The notes: generated by a model from the letters alone, not told the origin. A DNA stretch of 64,000 nt from Gibbula magus (GCA_936450465.1 OW388300.1:45292358-45356357), one strand, 5' to 3'; shown: positions 22,801-33,764, counted from the stretch's first letter. Made by a program: numbers and translations.

Positions 22801-25800
22801 TTCTAATAGACATGTACACATTTCAATTCTGCCAATAACTGACATTGTACAGGGACATTGCCATATCAGATGTTTCTAGAATATGCACCCAATTGGATTA
22901 TATGAATAAATGTAGTGTTGTAACAGTCATACAGCAGAAGACCAGAAACTGCGGTACGGTAAAGAAATTTCTTAATTTATTAAATATTACCATTTCAGTT
23001 ATGTATTATACATTCACACAAAACTGTTAAGTATGCATGTATAATGAGTATGTCTGAATACAACTCCTCCCCGCAAGGTATAACTTGTGTCAGTATTCAT
23101 AACTGGCTAATGTAAGCATTGCAACATTTCTGTTACTTTCCGGTGCTAGCGTAATAACATCATAGTGCACTCCGGTACACTAGCACAGGAAAGAAAAGGA
23201 AATGTTGCAAGGCTTAGCCAGTGATAGAGAACGACACGAGGGGGAAAGTTGGCCTCAATATATCAAACTTCACTTCACTAAGTGTCTAATTGTGTCTACC
23301 ATTTCCAGAGACGAGTACTGATGGTTCTGCTCCAAATCGTAGCTCCCTATGCCCTGCGGAGGAGTTTAGAGAATCTGGAGAAGACTCTTAGATCGTCCTC
23401 ACTTCCCAACATGTCCGCCCGCACCAGAGAACGTCTCCTTGAACTCGTTCCCACCCTCCGCCATTTGGTCCTGGTGCTACATCGATGTCACCTGGCAACG
23501 TTCTACCTGGAGGGGCTCTTCTATCATCTGGCTAAACGACTCTCCGGCATCCATTATGTATGTGTCCAATAACCATTGTGGCCTCAGTTTTGCAGCAGTT
23601 TCTGTTATGTTTGTGTACAATATCTATGGTACATCATGATCTGAGTTTGCATTATCTGGTAGCTAGTTACAAATAGAAAAGATGCTGGGCTTGTTTAAAA
23701 TAATGATTGGTAGTCCAAGCTAGCTGGTCCTTGCTTTAGTTTAGTACCATCAGAAATTCAATATTCCGAGGCTAGTACGTTGACAAGGCCAATGTTTGAT
23801 ATTTTTTTAATACAGACCAGTTTCAAGATGACAGACATCCAAGATCAGGCTGATTAAAATCGACCTTAAGCTTCTTCCAAGGATTAAAATTTGCAAAATA
23901 ATGCATCTACCGGGATACAAACAGGTTCTGTAGATTCCTCGCCACAATGTCTGAGAACATCCTGTATAGGCACGTGTTTAGCGTAGACAAAGTCCAGTCA
24001 ATTGCTGACCAATCACATCATAGTTTTTAAACAGTCTCCATTTTGAAAGTATTCAGAACAGACGAAAGCATAGCTGTTTGGAGTTAGCTGCTCCTGGCTT
24101 CTCGCACCGAAAGCTTTTGTTGGACGTCTTGTGATTGGTCAACTGAATTGCGTCGGAACATTACAGTCTACAGGCTTTTATCAGACGGTTTTGCGAGGAA
24201 ACCCCTGAACGATATGAGTTCCTATCCCGATGCACTATTTTGCTATTTTGATTCCTCGTAAAACCGTCATTTTAATCAGACTGGGATAAAGATGTGATAC
24301 ATGTCGCACCTTGTGATGGCAGTTGAGCTGTTAGATTCTCCAAACAAGAACAATCTTTAATACACACTATATTTCTACTGTCACTTTAACATAATGATAT
24401 GAAGCATTATGATGTATGTTTATGAGTTGATGCATTAAACTTTGAGGTTTGTAATTTATTAAGTTCAATGCTGTGTTTTGATTGGGCAGGTACAATACAT
24501 GACTCGTAATATGGAGCAGAGTTCAGACCAAACGTTCCGGGTCCTAGGATGGGTGTCACTTCTTCAGTTGACAGGAAGTCTCGCTGTGCAACTCTTCTGT
24601 CTCTGGAGGAAACAAAGTTCATTAACCTCCGGGTCAGAGGTCAACAGCAGGTGAGGATGTCTTGTGGTTATCCAAAACCAAACGAATGATTGGAAATACA
24701 TGCCATTTAGATAGTGAACAAATCTAACTGTGTTACATTTGGGATAACACAACCTTCAATAGTACAAATTCTTGTGGCATTCGAACCCACACCCTCAGAG
24801 TAAGTAAGGCAACTATCGCCAGCACTGACCATACCAACAGCTTACCACACGACTACAGGGCCTTGACAAAAATGAATGAATTATAATATGGACAAGAAAG
24901 TTACAAGTTCATTAGATTCCGTCATTGGCAGCCTAAATGAGCAACTGAAGTGGTCACATTCTTCCTATTTTCAAAATTAGCACATTTCACAAACAATTCA
25001 ATGTTTACCGTCGGTTTTAAACTAAATTTGTGGTTGTGGAATGAATCGTGGAAATTTACATACACAAATATTTATCCTATAATGTGATCCAGGTATTTTC
25101 CTGGAGAAGGTCTGGCAAGGGGGAAATTCTGGCCTTGGATTGGGATAACAAATGCGCACCCTTGACAACTGCCCTTTCCTTGATTTCAGTAGTAGAGCGC
25201 ATTAGTTTAGGCTACACTCATTTCTCATTAAAATTAGCAGGCTTCAAATACTCAAACATACATAAATGTGTCAGCACTGGATGTTTATCCCCTAAACAAA
25301 TCTCTTTTTCAGATCCGTTGAAGATGTGTCCGGATATGTTGCTCCAGACAGGAAGTGCTCTCTTTGTTTGGAGGGAAGAAAGTTCTCCACTGTCACACCA
25401 TGCGGACACCTCTTCTGCTGGAGTTGTATCCATGAATGGTGTCAGACTAAGGTTTGGAAATTATGCATCCTTGTATTTTACTTATTGCCATGCAAGGATA
25501 ACCAATGCTATTAATTACATAATCTGAATATTCTGCAAAAGAAATGTAAATACTCTGTGTATATATCTCCCTGTGACACAATAGTAAATGGAGGTAATTT
25601 TATTCACTGTATGTCATGGTGAACATTGAACATTTTGATTATTATCCCTGCCACAACAAAGTTGTTAGGTGATATGGAAAAGACCTCCCTCCGTCCGTCT
25701 GGGTTTTGTTTCCGTACGAGAACTCAAAAACTGTAAGGCCTTGCTCAATGAAACTTGGTATGTGGAACAGTCATCATGTTGAGATGTGCCTTTTGGGGTT

Positions 25801-26595
25801 TTCTACTTCTTCCAAATTTTATTGGTTAGTCAATTCCATGGAAACATACTTTAAAATTTTGTTTCCGAACCAGAACTCAAAATCTGATAGGCCTAGCTCA
25901 ATAAAACTGGGTATGTGGAAGAACCATCATATGTAGCTATAGATGTGCCTTTTGGGGTTTTCAACTTCAACTTTCAACTTCTTTAGAATTTTTAGCCATT
26001 TCCATGGAAACATAGGTTACAATATTGTAAAAACTTTGTTTCTGAACCAGAACTCAACAACTGTAAGATCTAGCTCAATGAAACATGGGATGTGAAACAA
26101 CCATCATATGCAGATGCGTTTTTTCCCCCAGCTTTTTGGGACGTTTATTTTCACCCATTTTCATGGAAGAACATCAGGATTCTGGAGTAAAACTCTAAAT
26201 ACTGTTTACAATTTCACTTCAGATTTAGAAAACTGTTAGGCAGAGATTAATACATCTTGAGAAGTACATATTCTTGTGTAGCATGAATTTATTACTAATT
26301 ACAAATTACTAATGATTTAGGATTTATAAATGAATAATGCCCCATGATGGATGATTGTTCAGTTTATTTTAAACTTTTCCCACTTGGCGGGGGATATAGT
26401 AGACTGTCTGCTTGTTATAATATATTGTATAATATTTACTTTTTCTACTGTTATGAAATATTGTAAAATATCTACTTTTACTGCCATTTGACAACCCTGT
26501 TATTTTCTTCTTGTTTTCAGGCCGAGTGTCCCCTGTGCAGAGACCAATTTCCTCCACATAGACTTGTGTTCCTTAAAAACTATGACACATCATGA
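19839..26595 (+). CDS. PEX10: PEX10, peroxisome biogenesis RING E3 ubiquitin ligase (7 exons, complete)
   Basis: Seven coding exons with GT..AG borders and matching phases: 19839-19947, 21442-21522, 22160-22236, 23309-23557, 24490-24650, 25313-25451, 26521-26595; 296 aa. PEX10 is a peroxisomal membrane E3 that works with PEX2 and PEX12 to ubiquitinate the import receptor PEX5 so it can be recycled. The N-terminal Pex2/Pex12-type region is recognisable from [42 protein letters not shown] and [19 protein letters not shown], and contains hydrophobic stretches expected to cross the membrane. The C-terminal C3HC4 RING uses C241, C244, C256, H258, C261, C264, C275 and C278 ([10 protein letters not shown] ... 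ECPLC), split by the last intron. The start is the first ATG giving the conserved [11 protein letters not shown]. It is slightly shorter than human PEX10 (326 aa); the middle linker is short. Possible polyadenylation signal AATAAA at 27396. Confidence 0.96.
20300..20475 (+). mobile_element. SINE family S1, 5' part (in PEX10 intron 1)
   Basis: tRNA-like head with TAGCGCAGAGGTTAGCAC (A-box region) and GGTTCAAATCC (B-box), then GCACAGCAACTTTGTC and ACGCAGTAAGGTTTGGGT, matching the head and first body of the full copy at 33130. The 3' half is missing. Confidence 0.8.
21036..21215 (+). mobile_element. SINE family S1, 3' part (in PEX10 intron 1)
   Basis: Matches the second half of the full copy at 33280-33425: CACCCATGGTTTGCTAGTTC, TCGCAGGTTTCAACGCAATG, ATGGCGTTGCAGGC, CATAATACTAGTAGC, ATATAAGTGAAATACTC and the tail ACCCCAACCCACCTCACC. 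It has no tRNA head. Confidence 0.82.
23061..23250. mobile_element. Foldback MITE, family M1 (copy 2, in PEX10 intron 3)
   Basis: Ends ACTCCTCCCCGC and GAGGGGGAAAGTT; interior GGCTAATGTAAGCATTGCAAC pairs with GTTGCAAGGCTTAGCCAG and TTTCCGGTGCTAG with CTAGCACAGGAAA. It lies about 60 bp before exon 4. Confidence 0.72.
23836..24288. mobile_element. Foldback MITE, family M4 (copy 1) carrying a second nested element
   Basis: Begins CAGGCTGATTAAAATCGACC and ends GTCATTTTAATCAGACTGG. Shared interior with the copy at 29620: TTGCAAAATAATGCATCTACC, GGGATACAAACAGG, TCTGTAGATTCCTCGCCAC and GAACGATATGAGTTC. Between the two halves is about 225 bp absent from the other copy (about 23970-24200), with its own inverted pieces (TGATTGGTCAACTGAATTGC against GTCAATTGCTGACCAATCA), so one foldback element seems to sit inside another. 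Located in PEX10 intron 4. Confidence 0.65.
24716..24880 (-). mobile_element. tRNA-derived SINE, family S2 (copy 2, in PEX10 intron 5)
   Basis: On the minus strand: TCGTGTGGTAAGCTGTTGG (A-box region), CTCTGAGGGTGTGGGTTCG (B-box GGGTTCGAATG), followed by TGTTATCCCAAATGTAACAC. It parallels 9340-9530. Confidence 0.7.
25635..26215 (+). mobile_element. Hairpin + GTCC + tandem-monomer element (in PEX10 intron 6)
   Basis: Starts with a short hairpin CCACAACAAAGTTGTTAGG, then CCTCCGTCCGTCTGGG, then about three tandem monomers of about 163 bp starting near 25708, 25859 and 26037. Each monomer reads TTTCCG..CCAGAACTC, GATCTAGCTCAATGAAAC, TGTGGAACA-CATCAT, AGATGTGCCTTTTGGGG and TTTCCATGGAAACA. The build matches the elements at 61981 and 40370, although overall sequence differs. 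It resembles the bivalve 'pearl' repeats and Helentron-associated elements; that assignment is inference. Confidence 0.65.
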
Positions 26596-27499
26596 TGAAA
26601 AGTGAATTGTCATTCCAGTGTGCAATAATCAAAATATAAGAATTCCAAAATGCCTTGAAAATGGTGTTGGTCGTGTGCTTCCAGAATGTGCTGTGTGTAA
26701 GAAGAAGTATTTTAGAATGTTTGTGGTTGTGGCCAACAAGTCAAGGGATCAGTCGTTCCCTGTGTAGTCGCAAGATCTTTGAAGAGATCACAAATGTTGC
26801 TGCAGATTAATTGAATTGTTTTTTTATGTTTCAAGCATGTGTGCTTCAATTGTTTTTTTTATTTTGTATGAGAGTTTAATGATATATTATCTGTTCATGT
26901 GTGACAAAGGAATTTCATCTGTTCATGGTTCTTCGTCTGGATGTCTCCCACATTTTGAGCAATGCATTACTGAATAGACAGGATTGTGATGAATCATAAG
27001 TGGAGTTGCTTCCCTTTGACATCGATTGCACATGTTGTGGATAGAGCTTCAGCACTATTCATTGCATTTTGTGTGTTTGTGTTGATCAATATTTACTCTG
27101 TGTATGTGATAGTGTTCCATTCAGAATGTTTGACTTGCAAAAGTGTTACTGTGATGAATTGTTACAAACCGAACCATTTTGAGTTGGCGTCCACTGGAAT
27201 TTCTTCTCTGGAGGTCTATGTACACTGGTTTCAAGGACAAAAATTCCAACACTTCTCCTTCTCAATCCATTCCAGATCTTCCAGGATGAATGCATTAATA
27301 GAAATCATAGATCGTCTGCTTCATATTTGCCTCCATTTCTGTGCACTACGCCACAAATGGCTGAAATTTTGTACTAGAATGCCATCTAGGGACAGAATAA
27401 ACTCAAAGGTGATTGGACAAATTGTTCATCTTCACATCAGGAGGTGTTGCTACATTGCCTGCCAAATAGGACTGCAACAAAACAAGTCACTGAGATAAA

Positions 27500-28580
27500 G
27501 TGAAATATTTTAGGAAACAAGAGGACTCTTATTCTCTTCCCACTCCCTTATGATTTACGATCCTAACCTACGTTCTACATGGCCTGAATTCGAGGGCAGA
27601 AATGGAGTGTCCTGATTGGTTGCAATTGAATCTAGTTGTGCAATCAGCGACACATTATAAAAGTGCCATTTGCCAATGACATGTCATAATGCTTATATAA
27701 ACGTAAGATAAATGTTTTCTCGTTTAATGTGTTTTCCTTGAAATATGTTATTTGATTTTGTGAAAACAATTGATCATAAACATGCTGATAAATAAAGAAG
27801 ACCAAATCAATGACAAATACCGAAAATAGTTCATTTGTATTATTTACATCAGACATCGAGAGACATATGCTAATTAGCAAGGCCCTTAAGAGTAAAATGC
27901 CAAAATCTTTGAAGTACCTCAGTTGACATAGCCACCAAAAGATGAGTTTTCATTGGTTAAGAAACAGGGATACAGTATATGAGGTTCCCTTTTCCCTGCT
28001 AGGGGATTTTGATGTGGCCTTGAAGTTGAGGACATGTAGAACAGATTGGGATAGGAAATCTATAGGAAATAACCTCTTTGGAAGAGAAAGTTTGCTTCTA
28101 TAAATACGACTTTATAATTGTAATTCTGTAACCTTAAAATACCAAAAATAGGTCAGGGAAATTTACTCTGCATGAAGCACTGTTGCACTATAGCTCCATT
28201 TATGCATTTAAATAAAACTTTCCCATTAATTGACATTTTTAAAGTTCACTGATTATAAGCTGAATTGACAATATTGGTAATACATTACCTAAAGGGTGGA
28301 CCAACCCTGGCTTTGAAAGCTGACAGTAAATTGAAATCACTCCCATGTTGTTTTTTTCCACTTCTATTATCTATTATTACATTATGTGACCTCTGTTATG
28401 GTTTACAAACTAAACAGCAATGAAGTAGTAAATAAAAACATACATGCCAAACTTATTTTGTAATTTGTAACTTTCTCCAGACATCATTCTGCTCTCGGGT
28501 AGAAGGAGATCACACATCAATGTTGGTGGTTTTCGTGAGCCACGACCACGTTTTTGCTTAGTTGGACATCATTCACGACA
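27500..28580. other. PEX10 3' flank and intergenic DNA
   Basis: No gene recognised. A second AATAAA is near 27789. A 170-codon frame at 26986-27498 lies within the probable PEX10 3' untranslated region and has no domain. Confidence 0.4.
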
Positions 28581-28586
28581 GTGTGC

Positions 28587-28672
28587 CATCCTCGATAATC
28601 CAGCGCTATTGTTCCGATAAATCTACTTGTGTGTAGATTTATCGGAACAATAGCGCTGGATTATCGAGGATG
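28587..28672. mobile_element. Palindromic Mutator-like MITE, family M5 (copy 1)
   Basis: CATCCTCGATAATCCAGCGC pairs with GCGCTGGATTATCGAGGATG, continuing through TATTGTTCCGATAAATCTAC to a central TTGTGT loop. Arms of about 40 bp match perfectly. Flanks GACAGTGTGC (left) and GACAGCGTGC (right) are a 10-bp direct repeat with one mismatch, consistent with a Mutator-type target duplication. A second copy is at 34188-34285. Confidence 0.85.
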
Positions 28673-28687
28673 GACAGCGTGCGTGTC

Positions 28688-29240
28688 TGGACAACTCTTT
28701 AACTGATACCCCCATTCCCATAGTAGAAACTTCATTCAAAGTTTATATCGTAACGATAGACTGAACTCACCTCTTCAGTAAGGGAATGAGATAGCGTGTG
28801 CTATCAAAGTTTTTCTACGAAATAATATTTCCATGCCAGGGGCACGGCAAACGCAGTAAGGTTTGGGTGCATGCTACACTGAATTTCCATGTCGTACCAC
28901 CCATGGTTCGCTAGTTCCAGCCATTGCTCGCAGGTTTCACCGCAATGCATAATCACATGGCGTTGCGGGCTTTCTCCCTGCCATAATACTAGTAGCCGTG
29001 ATATAAGTGAAATACTCTAAAAATAAATGGCATTAAACGCAACTCACCTCACCTCAATTAATCCTGCCCCATGTTTTCTTGTTTGGACAACTTTTAAACT
29101 GATACCCCCATTCCCTTCCCATAGTAGATACTTCATTCAGAGTTTCTATCGTAACGATAGACTGGACTCGCCTTTTTGGTAAGGGAATAGGATAACATTT
29201 GCTATCAAAGTTTTTCTGCGAAATAATATTTTCCGTATTC
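28688..29240. repeat. Direct duplication of about 150 bp, split by a SINE fragment
   Basis: A segment with TGATACCCCCATTCCC, TATCGTAACGATAGACTG, AAGGGAAT and GCTATCAAAGTTTTTCT occurs at about 28688-28836 and again at about 29083-29236, roughly 395 bp apart. The space between holds SINE family S1 sequence. Confidence 0.88.
28838..29058 (+). mobile_element. SINE family S1 copy, headless
   Basis: GGGGCACGGCAAACGCAGTA leads into the S1 body (AAGGTTTGGGTGCATGCTAC, CACCCATGGTTCGCTAG, TCGCAGGTTTCACCGCAATG) and ends GCATTAAACGCAACTCACCT. A deletion joins the end of the tRNA-like head to ACGCAGTAAGG. Confidence 0.82.
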
Positions 29241-29619
29241 ATGTACGTTACATGTAAATTCGCTAGCTGCCCCATGACTATAAAATATAAGAGCCTTTAA
29301 TACAGTCTATACCCTTTCCAGCAAGTCTAGATAAACTGAATACACATATGGAACTGGTAGTATTGAAACATATGTAATCATAAGGATGAAGGTACAGTAA
29401 TGTTTAATATTCCATAATTCCTAAATTTTAGTCCAGCAGTCACTCTGCATGTCTCCTTGTTAACTACATACGAATGTGAGATATTGTTTAATTGTTAATA
29501 ATAAAATCATAATTTCGTTTGTGTTCATTGTGAGATTTGGTTTGACTTGTTCGTTGTCAATTTCCCATGGTTCTCATTTAATTATTTGTAAATTAGGATC
29601 ATTACAGGATCGAGTACAC

Positions 29620-29803
29620 ATCAGTCTGATTTAAACCGACGGTATTCCGCGGAAAAAAATTGCAAAATAGTGCAACTACCGGGATACGAACTCATATCGT
29701 TCACTTGTGGCGAGGAATCTACAGAGCCTGTTTGTATCCCGGTAGATATATTATTTTGCAAGTTTTATTCCTCGGAGCAATGTCGATTTTAATCAGACTG
29801 GAG
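29620..29803 (-). mobile_element. Foldback MITE, family M4 (copy 2)
   Basis: CAGTCTGATTTAAACCGACGG at the left pairs with TCGATTTTAATCAGACTG at the right, and the interior pairs through TGCAAAATAGTGCAACTACC / TAGATATATTATTTTGCAAG and GGGATACGAACTC. It is an inverted relative of 23836-24288. Confidence 0.75.
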
Positions 29804-30297
29804 TACACATATACAGGTATGTCCTACAATGATACAATATAGAATCACGAGTTGTCCGTGCCAATATCCGCTAAGTTTCCAGAACATAACTGTATCAGGC
29901 TCAGTCAGAGTTCCACTGCGTAAGAGGTACATAGATGACAGTATAATAAATGATAATAGCAGATAAGTGATTAGCCGCAAGATTATACAATTTGCATAAT
30001 TTTACATAATCACTGTGTATAAACGTACAGCGGAAATAGCGAGGTGTACGGCGGCAAATTGTTCCTAGCGAGGAGCGTAGTTGCGGACGGGAACAATGTC
30101 ATTGCTGTTATTGTTATTCTGTCAACTTATTTCAACGTGAGTTTGATTTTAATAACTTCTAGAAACACCATAATTTAATTCAAGATGATTGACACATGTA
30201 CTGAAAGCAAACATGTTACTATAAAAATAAATTTCCTGCCCACAAAAGCCTTGATATACAAATAAGATATTCATAAATTGTATATGTTTATTGGGAA

Positions 30298-30370
30298 ACT
30301 TCCTCCTTCCCATCTCCATTCCTCCCTCTTCATCTCTCTCCCTCCCTCATCCCCTCTCTCTATCTCCTGA
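30298..30370. repeat. Pyrimidine-rich tract
   Basis: About 70 bases that are almost all C and T on the plus strand (CTTCCTCCTTCCC, CTCTCTCCCTCCCTC, CCCCTCTCTC). It could form triplex DNA; no other feature is evident. Confidence 0.9.
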
Positions 30371-30809
30371 GTGCTGGGAAGAGATTTCATAATGAGCTAT
30401 AACAGCAGGTGACATTCTTATGTAAGTGTTGAGGAGGGGAAGTAGGCACAGGGGAGTTTGCATTTTATGAGGGTATGTTAGAACGACTAAGAGAGGAGGG
30501 ATGGGTTGTCAGTGGGATGGATGTCATGCTGTGAGAGAACCGAAGACACAATTATATGTCATAAATTTCTTCAAAGATTGGACTGTTTTAAATCATGTAT
30601 CATGATTTCGGGAATCTAATTGAATTATATTAGGTTACTTTGAGAACTTACTCTAGATCATTGCAGGATTGTTATTATTTAGGCAACCATATGATCCAGT
30701 CATGTTGGTCTCATGCACTGACACTTATCAGTATTAGACGTCTGTTTTACAATTATGGCTATTATTGTATTTTATCTGAACTATTTATTTTAGTTTACAA
30801 CATCAATCA

Positions 30810-30892
30810 CTATCTCGCCGCTAATGGCTGCAATACTGCCGAAGCGGCGTTAAACAATAACTCACTCACTCACTCACTCACTCAATCACTAT
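30810..30892 (+). mobile_element. SINE 3' tail with (ACTC)n
   Basis: ATGGCTGCAATACTGCCGAA, GCGGCGTTAAACAATAACTC then ACTCACTCACTCACTC. The GCGGCGTTAAAC tail is shared with family S1 at 33402. It is known as a common mollusc SINE ending. Confidence 0.7.
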
Positions 30893-31267
30893 ACAGCAGG
30901 ATAGCCACAGAGCCCATATTTCTATTTATACTAATTTAAATGAATAAAAAGCACTAGAATTCTAAAATATTGTGTTGACATATCCTCTGAAGCAGTTGTA
31001 ATTACACACACACATCTCCTAATCTGATTTAAGCAGTTGTTAAACAATTCACTCATGAGGTCGTCAACTTAAGATATTGAATCATGCAATTTCGGATGAG
31101 CTAAAAGCCCACTGCTCCTTTTTTGACTTGTATAAGTGCATATAATTATGGTAAAGGAAAATACATTATTTGGAGTATCTGCATTGAAGATGCATTCATT
31201 GGCAGTCACGTCAAAGGAGTTGTCTTGATACATTGTACATTGTCTGAAAACGCATTTACATGATATA

Positions 31268-31664
31268 AACTGAAGTACAAAAGAAAGTGCACACCTCAGT
31301 TGGTTTCGATTAATTCAATATTTAATTGTTTTTAGATGCATTTGAGTATGGCATGATACAATAACACAAATCTGCAGTAGTTTGAATGAATTACATTGGT
31401 AACTGGTTAACTTTTAGTTAGAATATCTTTGTTTAATGTAGACAGGGGCAAGAAAGAATTCGAAGATGTCTTACATATCGATGAACAGTTTTGCTTCATC
31501 CAAAGAAATTTAAAAAACACGCAGAAATAGTCCTTGGCTGATGACTAAACGCCTGCACTTTTCAGTTTTAGAGTACGGCGTCGAAATTTAAGATATTTGT
31601 AATTGAAAATCATACATATGATAAAACCAACTGAGGTTTGTACTTTCTTTTGTACTTCAGTTTA
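31268..31664. mobile_element. Nested inverted-repeat element, about 400 bp
   Basis: Left end AAACTGAAGTACAAAAGAAA.. CACCTCAGTTGGTTT (31268-31307) is mirrored at the right by AAACCAACTGAGGTTTGTAC..CTTTTGTACTTCAGTTT (31625-31664), giving TIRs of about 38 bp with few mismatches. It lies wholly inside the 2.3 kb element at 30007-32332. No target duplication was recognised. Confidence 0.75.
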
Positions 31665-32621
31665 GTTTGCTTTGAGAACAATAAGGTTACAGGCGTGAAT
31701 GCTTATACAAAATACCATTAACACTAATACAAGTGTCCTCAAATATATTGTTTCAAATTTTGTTAATTCTCCACTGACAACAAAGAAATATATGTGTTCA
31801 AAATGTATCGTATACTGACATTAAGATACATGTAGTTCTTTGACCAGCTAGTAACTGTACACAAAGAAAGCTAGGAGCAGTACATTAATTTTACTTCTGC
31901 AACTAGCGACCGTACATCACCCATCAATAAGAAAAACGGCCATTGCCTACTAATTGAAAAACTTCATTAACGCTTTCTGTTATGAATGAATTTATAAAGC
32001 AAGGGAAACAAAACAATACACATTAATAATGCAATATATTCCCTATATTCCTTAATATTTGATGTAAACACGGGCAGATCGCCGATTGCAGCGAAGGCCT
32101 GAATGAGCAATTTACTCGCACATAATTATTAGTTCATTAGTTAACGTACATTGTTTGCGAAACATGTAAACACACATTTTACTAAGCATTGGGGCTTAAA
32201 TCATCGACAGGATATGGATTAATTTAGAGTTGAGATGTAATACATACCTCTACTTTCGATATCCGCTCCTCGCTAGGAACAATTTGCCGCCGTACACCTC
32301 GCTATTTCCGGTGTACGGTTATACACAGTGATAATTTTACACACTTACTAAGGTTTTTTACAGATATTCTTTTTCACATGAAAAGTTCTTTTTTATTATC
32401 AAATTAAATATAACACCAACTGTTTATAATCGCTAACATATTCAAAAGCTGTACCGTGGAGATTTATTTCTTTACTCCTATATCATATCAGCGGAGTACT
32501 TTTCTTGAAAATCAGACTCTGCTTCTGATAACATATTTTTCTTTAATGTTTTTAATTCTGTAAATGAGAATACTTATAAGGAGTTGACCAAAGCAACGGA
32601 AAATGCTAATTGGTCTATAGT

Positions 32622-33044
32622 TTACTTGTTTGCGTTTGCCCCCAATTCCTTTATTAATGGACGTACTTCATGTGAAATAGAACTTTTCAGAAAAGGCTTA
32701 CAATCATCAATATTTATATCAAACTGCATGATCATCAATACCAACAAATTCTCCGGACACATCATAATATATGTAAAACGTTCCTCTAGCCGTGGACGAT
32801 CCAAATCTTTATTTTCGTTCCACAATATATTTTCCAAAATGATTCTGAATCTTCCTTTCGTGAATTTGTTAAGTTTGCCCTGCATGTTAATTCTATGGAA
32901 ATAAATTCCTTCAAAGTTTACGTCATCTTTTTTCACAAGTTTTGCTTTTTTCAGTTCTAAATCAAGCCTGGTTATATTTTCCTCTTCTAATCTTTCAATC
33001 ACGACCAAACCAAAGTTTTTGTCGGCGTCGTTTGTGATTATAAA
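32622..33044 (-). pseudogene. Orphan coding-like exon or gene fragment, unrecognised
   Basis: On the minus strand an open frame runs from about 33044 (after a TAA) to 32622. It contains no early ATG but reads like real protein: ITNDADKNFGLVVIERLEEE, then LDLELKKAKLVKKDDVNFEG, IYFHRINMQGKLNKFTKG, RFRIILENILWNENKDLDRP, ending PLIKELGANANK. Composition is charged with regular hydrophobic spacing. A possible donor (CAA|GTAAAC) lies at the 3' end, and an M2-type repeat end is just upstream. I do not recognise the family and cannot tell a single exon of a larger gene from a retrotransposed or transposon-borne fragment. Confidence 0.38.
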
Positions 33045-33065
33045 TTGAAATGGTTAGTTTCTTAA

Positions 33066-33130
33066 AGGCGCTGTAGCACGTTTAATGCATATTTTGGTAT
33101 TTATTATTAAAGTTCATACAATATATTGTT
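33066..33130. mobile_element. M2 MITE end fragment
   Basis: After TTAA (33062-33065) comes AGGCGCTGTAGCACGTTT, similar to the M2 terminal repeat, then unrelated sequence. Confidence 0.4.
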
Positions 33131-33440
33131 TTGTTAGAGGGGGTTAGCGCGTTCGGCTTCCGATCAAGAGGTCCTGGGTTCGAATCCCGCCAGGAGCACG
33201 ACAACTTTGTCTGTAGTAGAGAACTGTTCTACACGCAGTAAGGTTTGGGTTCAATGCTACACTGAATTTCAGCGTAGTATCGCCCATGGTTCGCTAGTTC
33301 TAGCCGACGCTCGCAGGTTTCACCGCTATGCATAGCCACATGGCGTTGTGGGCTTTCTCCATGCCGTAATACTAGCAGCCGTGATATAAGTGAAATACTC
33401 TTGAAAGCGGCGTTAAACCCCAACTCACCTCACCTCATAT
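33130..33440 (+). mobile_element. SINE family S1, full-length copy
   Basis: tRNA-derived head with GGGTTAGCGCGTTCGGC (A-box region near 33140), AAGAGGTCCTGGGTTCGAATC (B-box) and GCCAGGAGCACGACAAC; body with ACGCAGTAAGGTTTGGGTTC, CGCCCATGGTTCGCTAGTTC, TCGCAGGTTTCACCGC; tail ATATAAGTGAAATACTC, GAAAGCGGCGTTAAACCCCA and ACTCACCTCACCTC. This copy defines the family in the window. It is transcribed, if at all, by RNA polymerase III and needs a LINE to move. Confidence 0.88.
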
Positions 33441-33589
33441 ACATAGAAAATGGTTATTCATATTGAAAGAAAATGGTGCGACATATACATTAATATACAT
33501 TAAATCTATCTGTCAACAAAATTTTATTTCCCTTACTTCATCTCAAAATTATGATGTGTTACATAAAGTTTCAATATTTTTATTTAAAG

Positions 33590-33745
33590 CTCATCAATTA
33601 AGGCACAAACATATATAATATGTTTGTATATCATATGTTTAACTATGTAAATAAGCAAAATGCGCAGCATTGTACACCCTGAATTGTTTGTATTTTGGGT
33701 CAAAGGCCTTATACTCAATAAATATGTCTGTCTGTCTGTCTGAAA
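33590..33745 (+). mobile_element. LINE 3' end with (TCTG)n tail
   Basis: TTGTATTTTGGGTCAAAGGCC, then CTCAATAAATATG and TCTGTCTGTCTGTCTG at 33726-33742. The tail matches, in the same sense, the (GACA)n ends at 14874 and 43366 on the minus strand. No coding part remains. Confidence 0.6.
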
Positions 33746-33764
33746 ATGGTGCGACATATAAAAC

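Larger units (their letters stand above)
30007..32332. mobile_element. Long-TIR DNA transposon, non-autonomous, about 2.3 kb, Mutator-like
   Basis: Terminal inverted repeats of about 69 bp begin ATCACTGTGTATAA at 30009 and end TTATACACAGTGAT at 32332. They share AATAGCGAGGTGTACGGCGG and AATTGTTCCTAGCGAGGAGC almost without mismatch. A 9-bp direct repeat AATTTTACA flanks the element (29998-30006 and 32333-32341). Long TIRs plus a 9-bp duplication are typical of Mutator-like elements. No transposase frame is present inside; the interior holds a pyrimidine-rich tract, a SINE tail and a nested inverted-repeat element. Confidence 0.8.

Noticed and set aside
26986..27498. 170-residue protein after PEX10
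   Set aside because: It lies in the probable PEX10 3' untranslated region and looks like chance sequence.
33135..33200. tRNA gene on the plus strand
   Set aside because: It is the head of a full SINE with related copies at 20300 and elsewhere.
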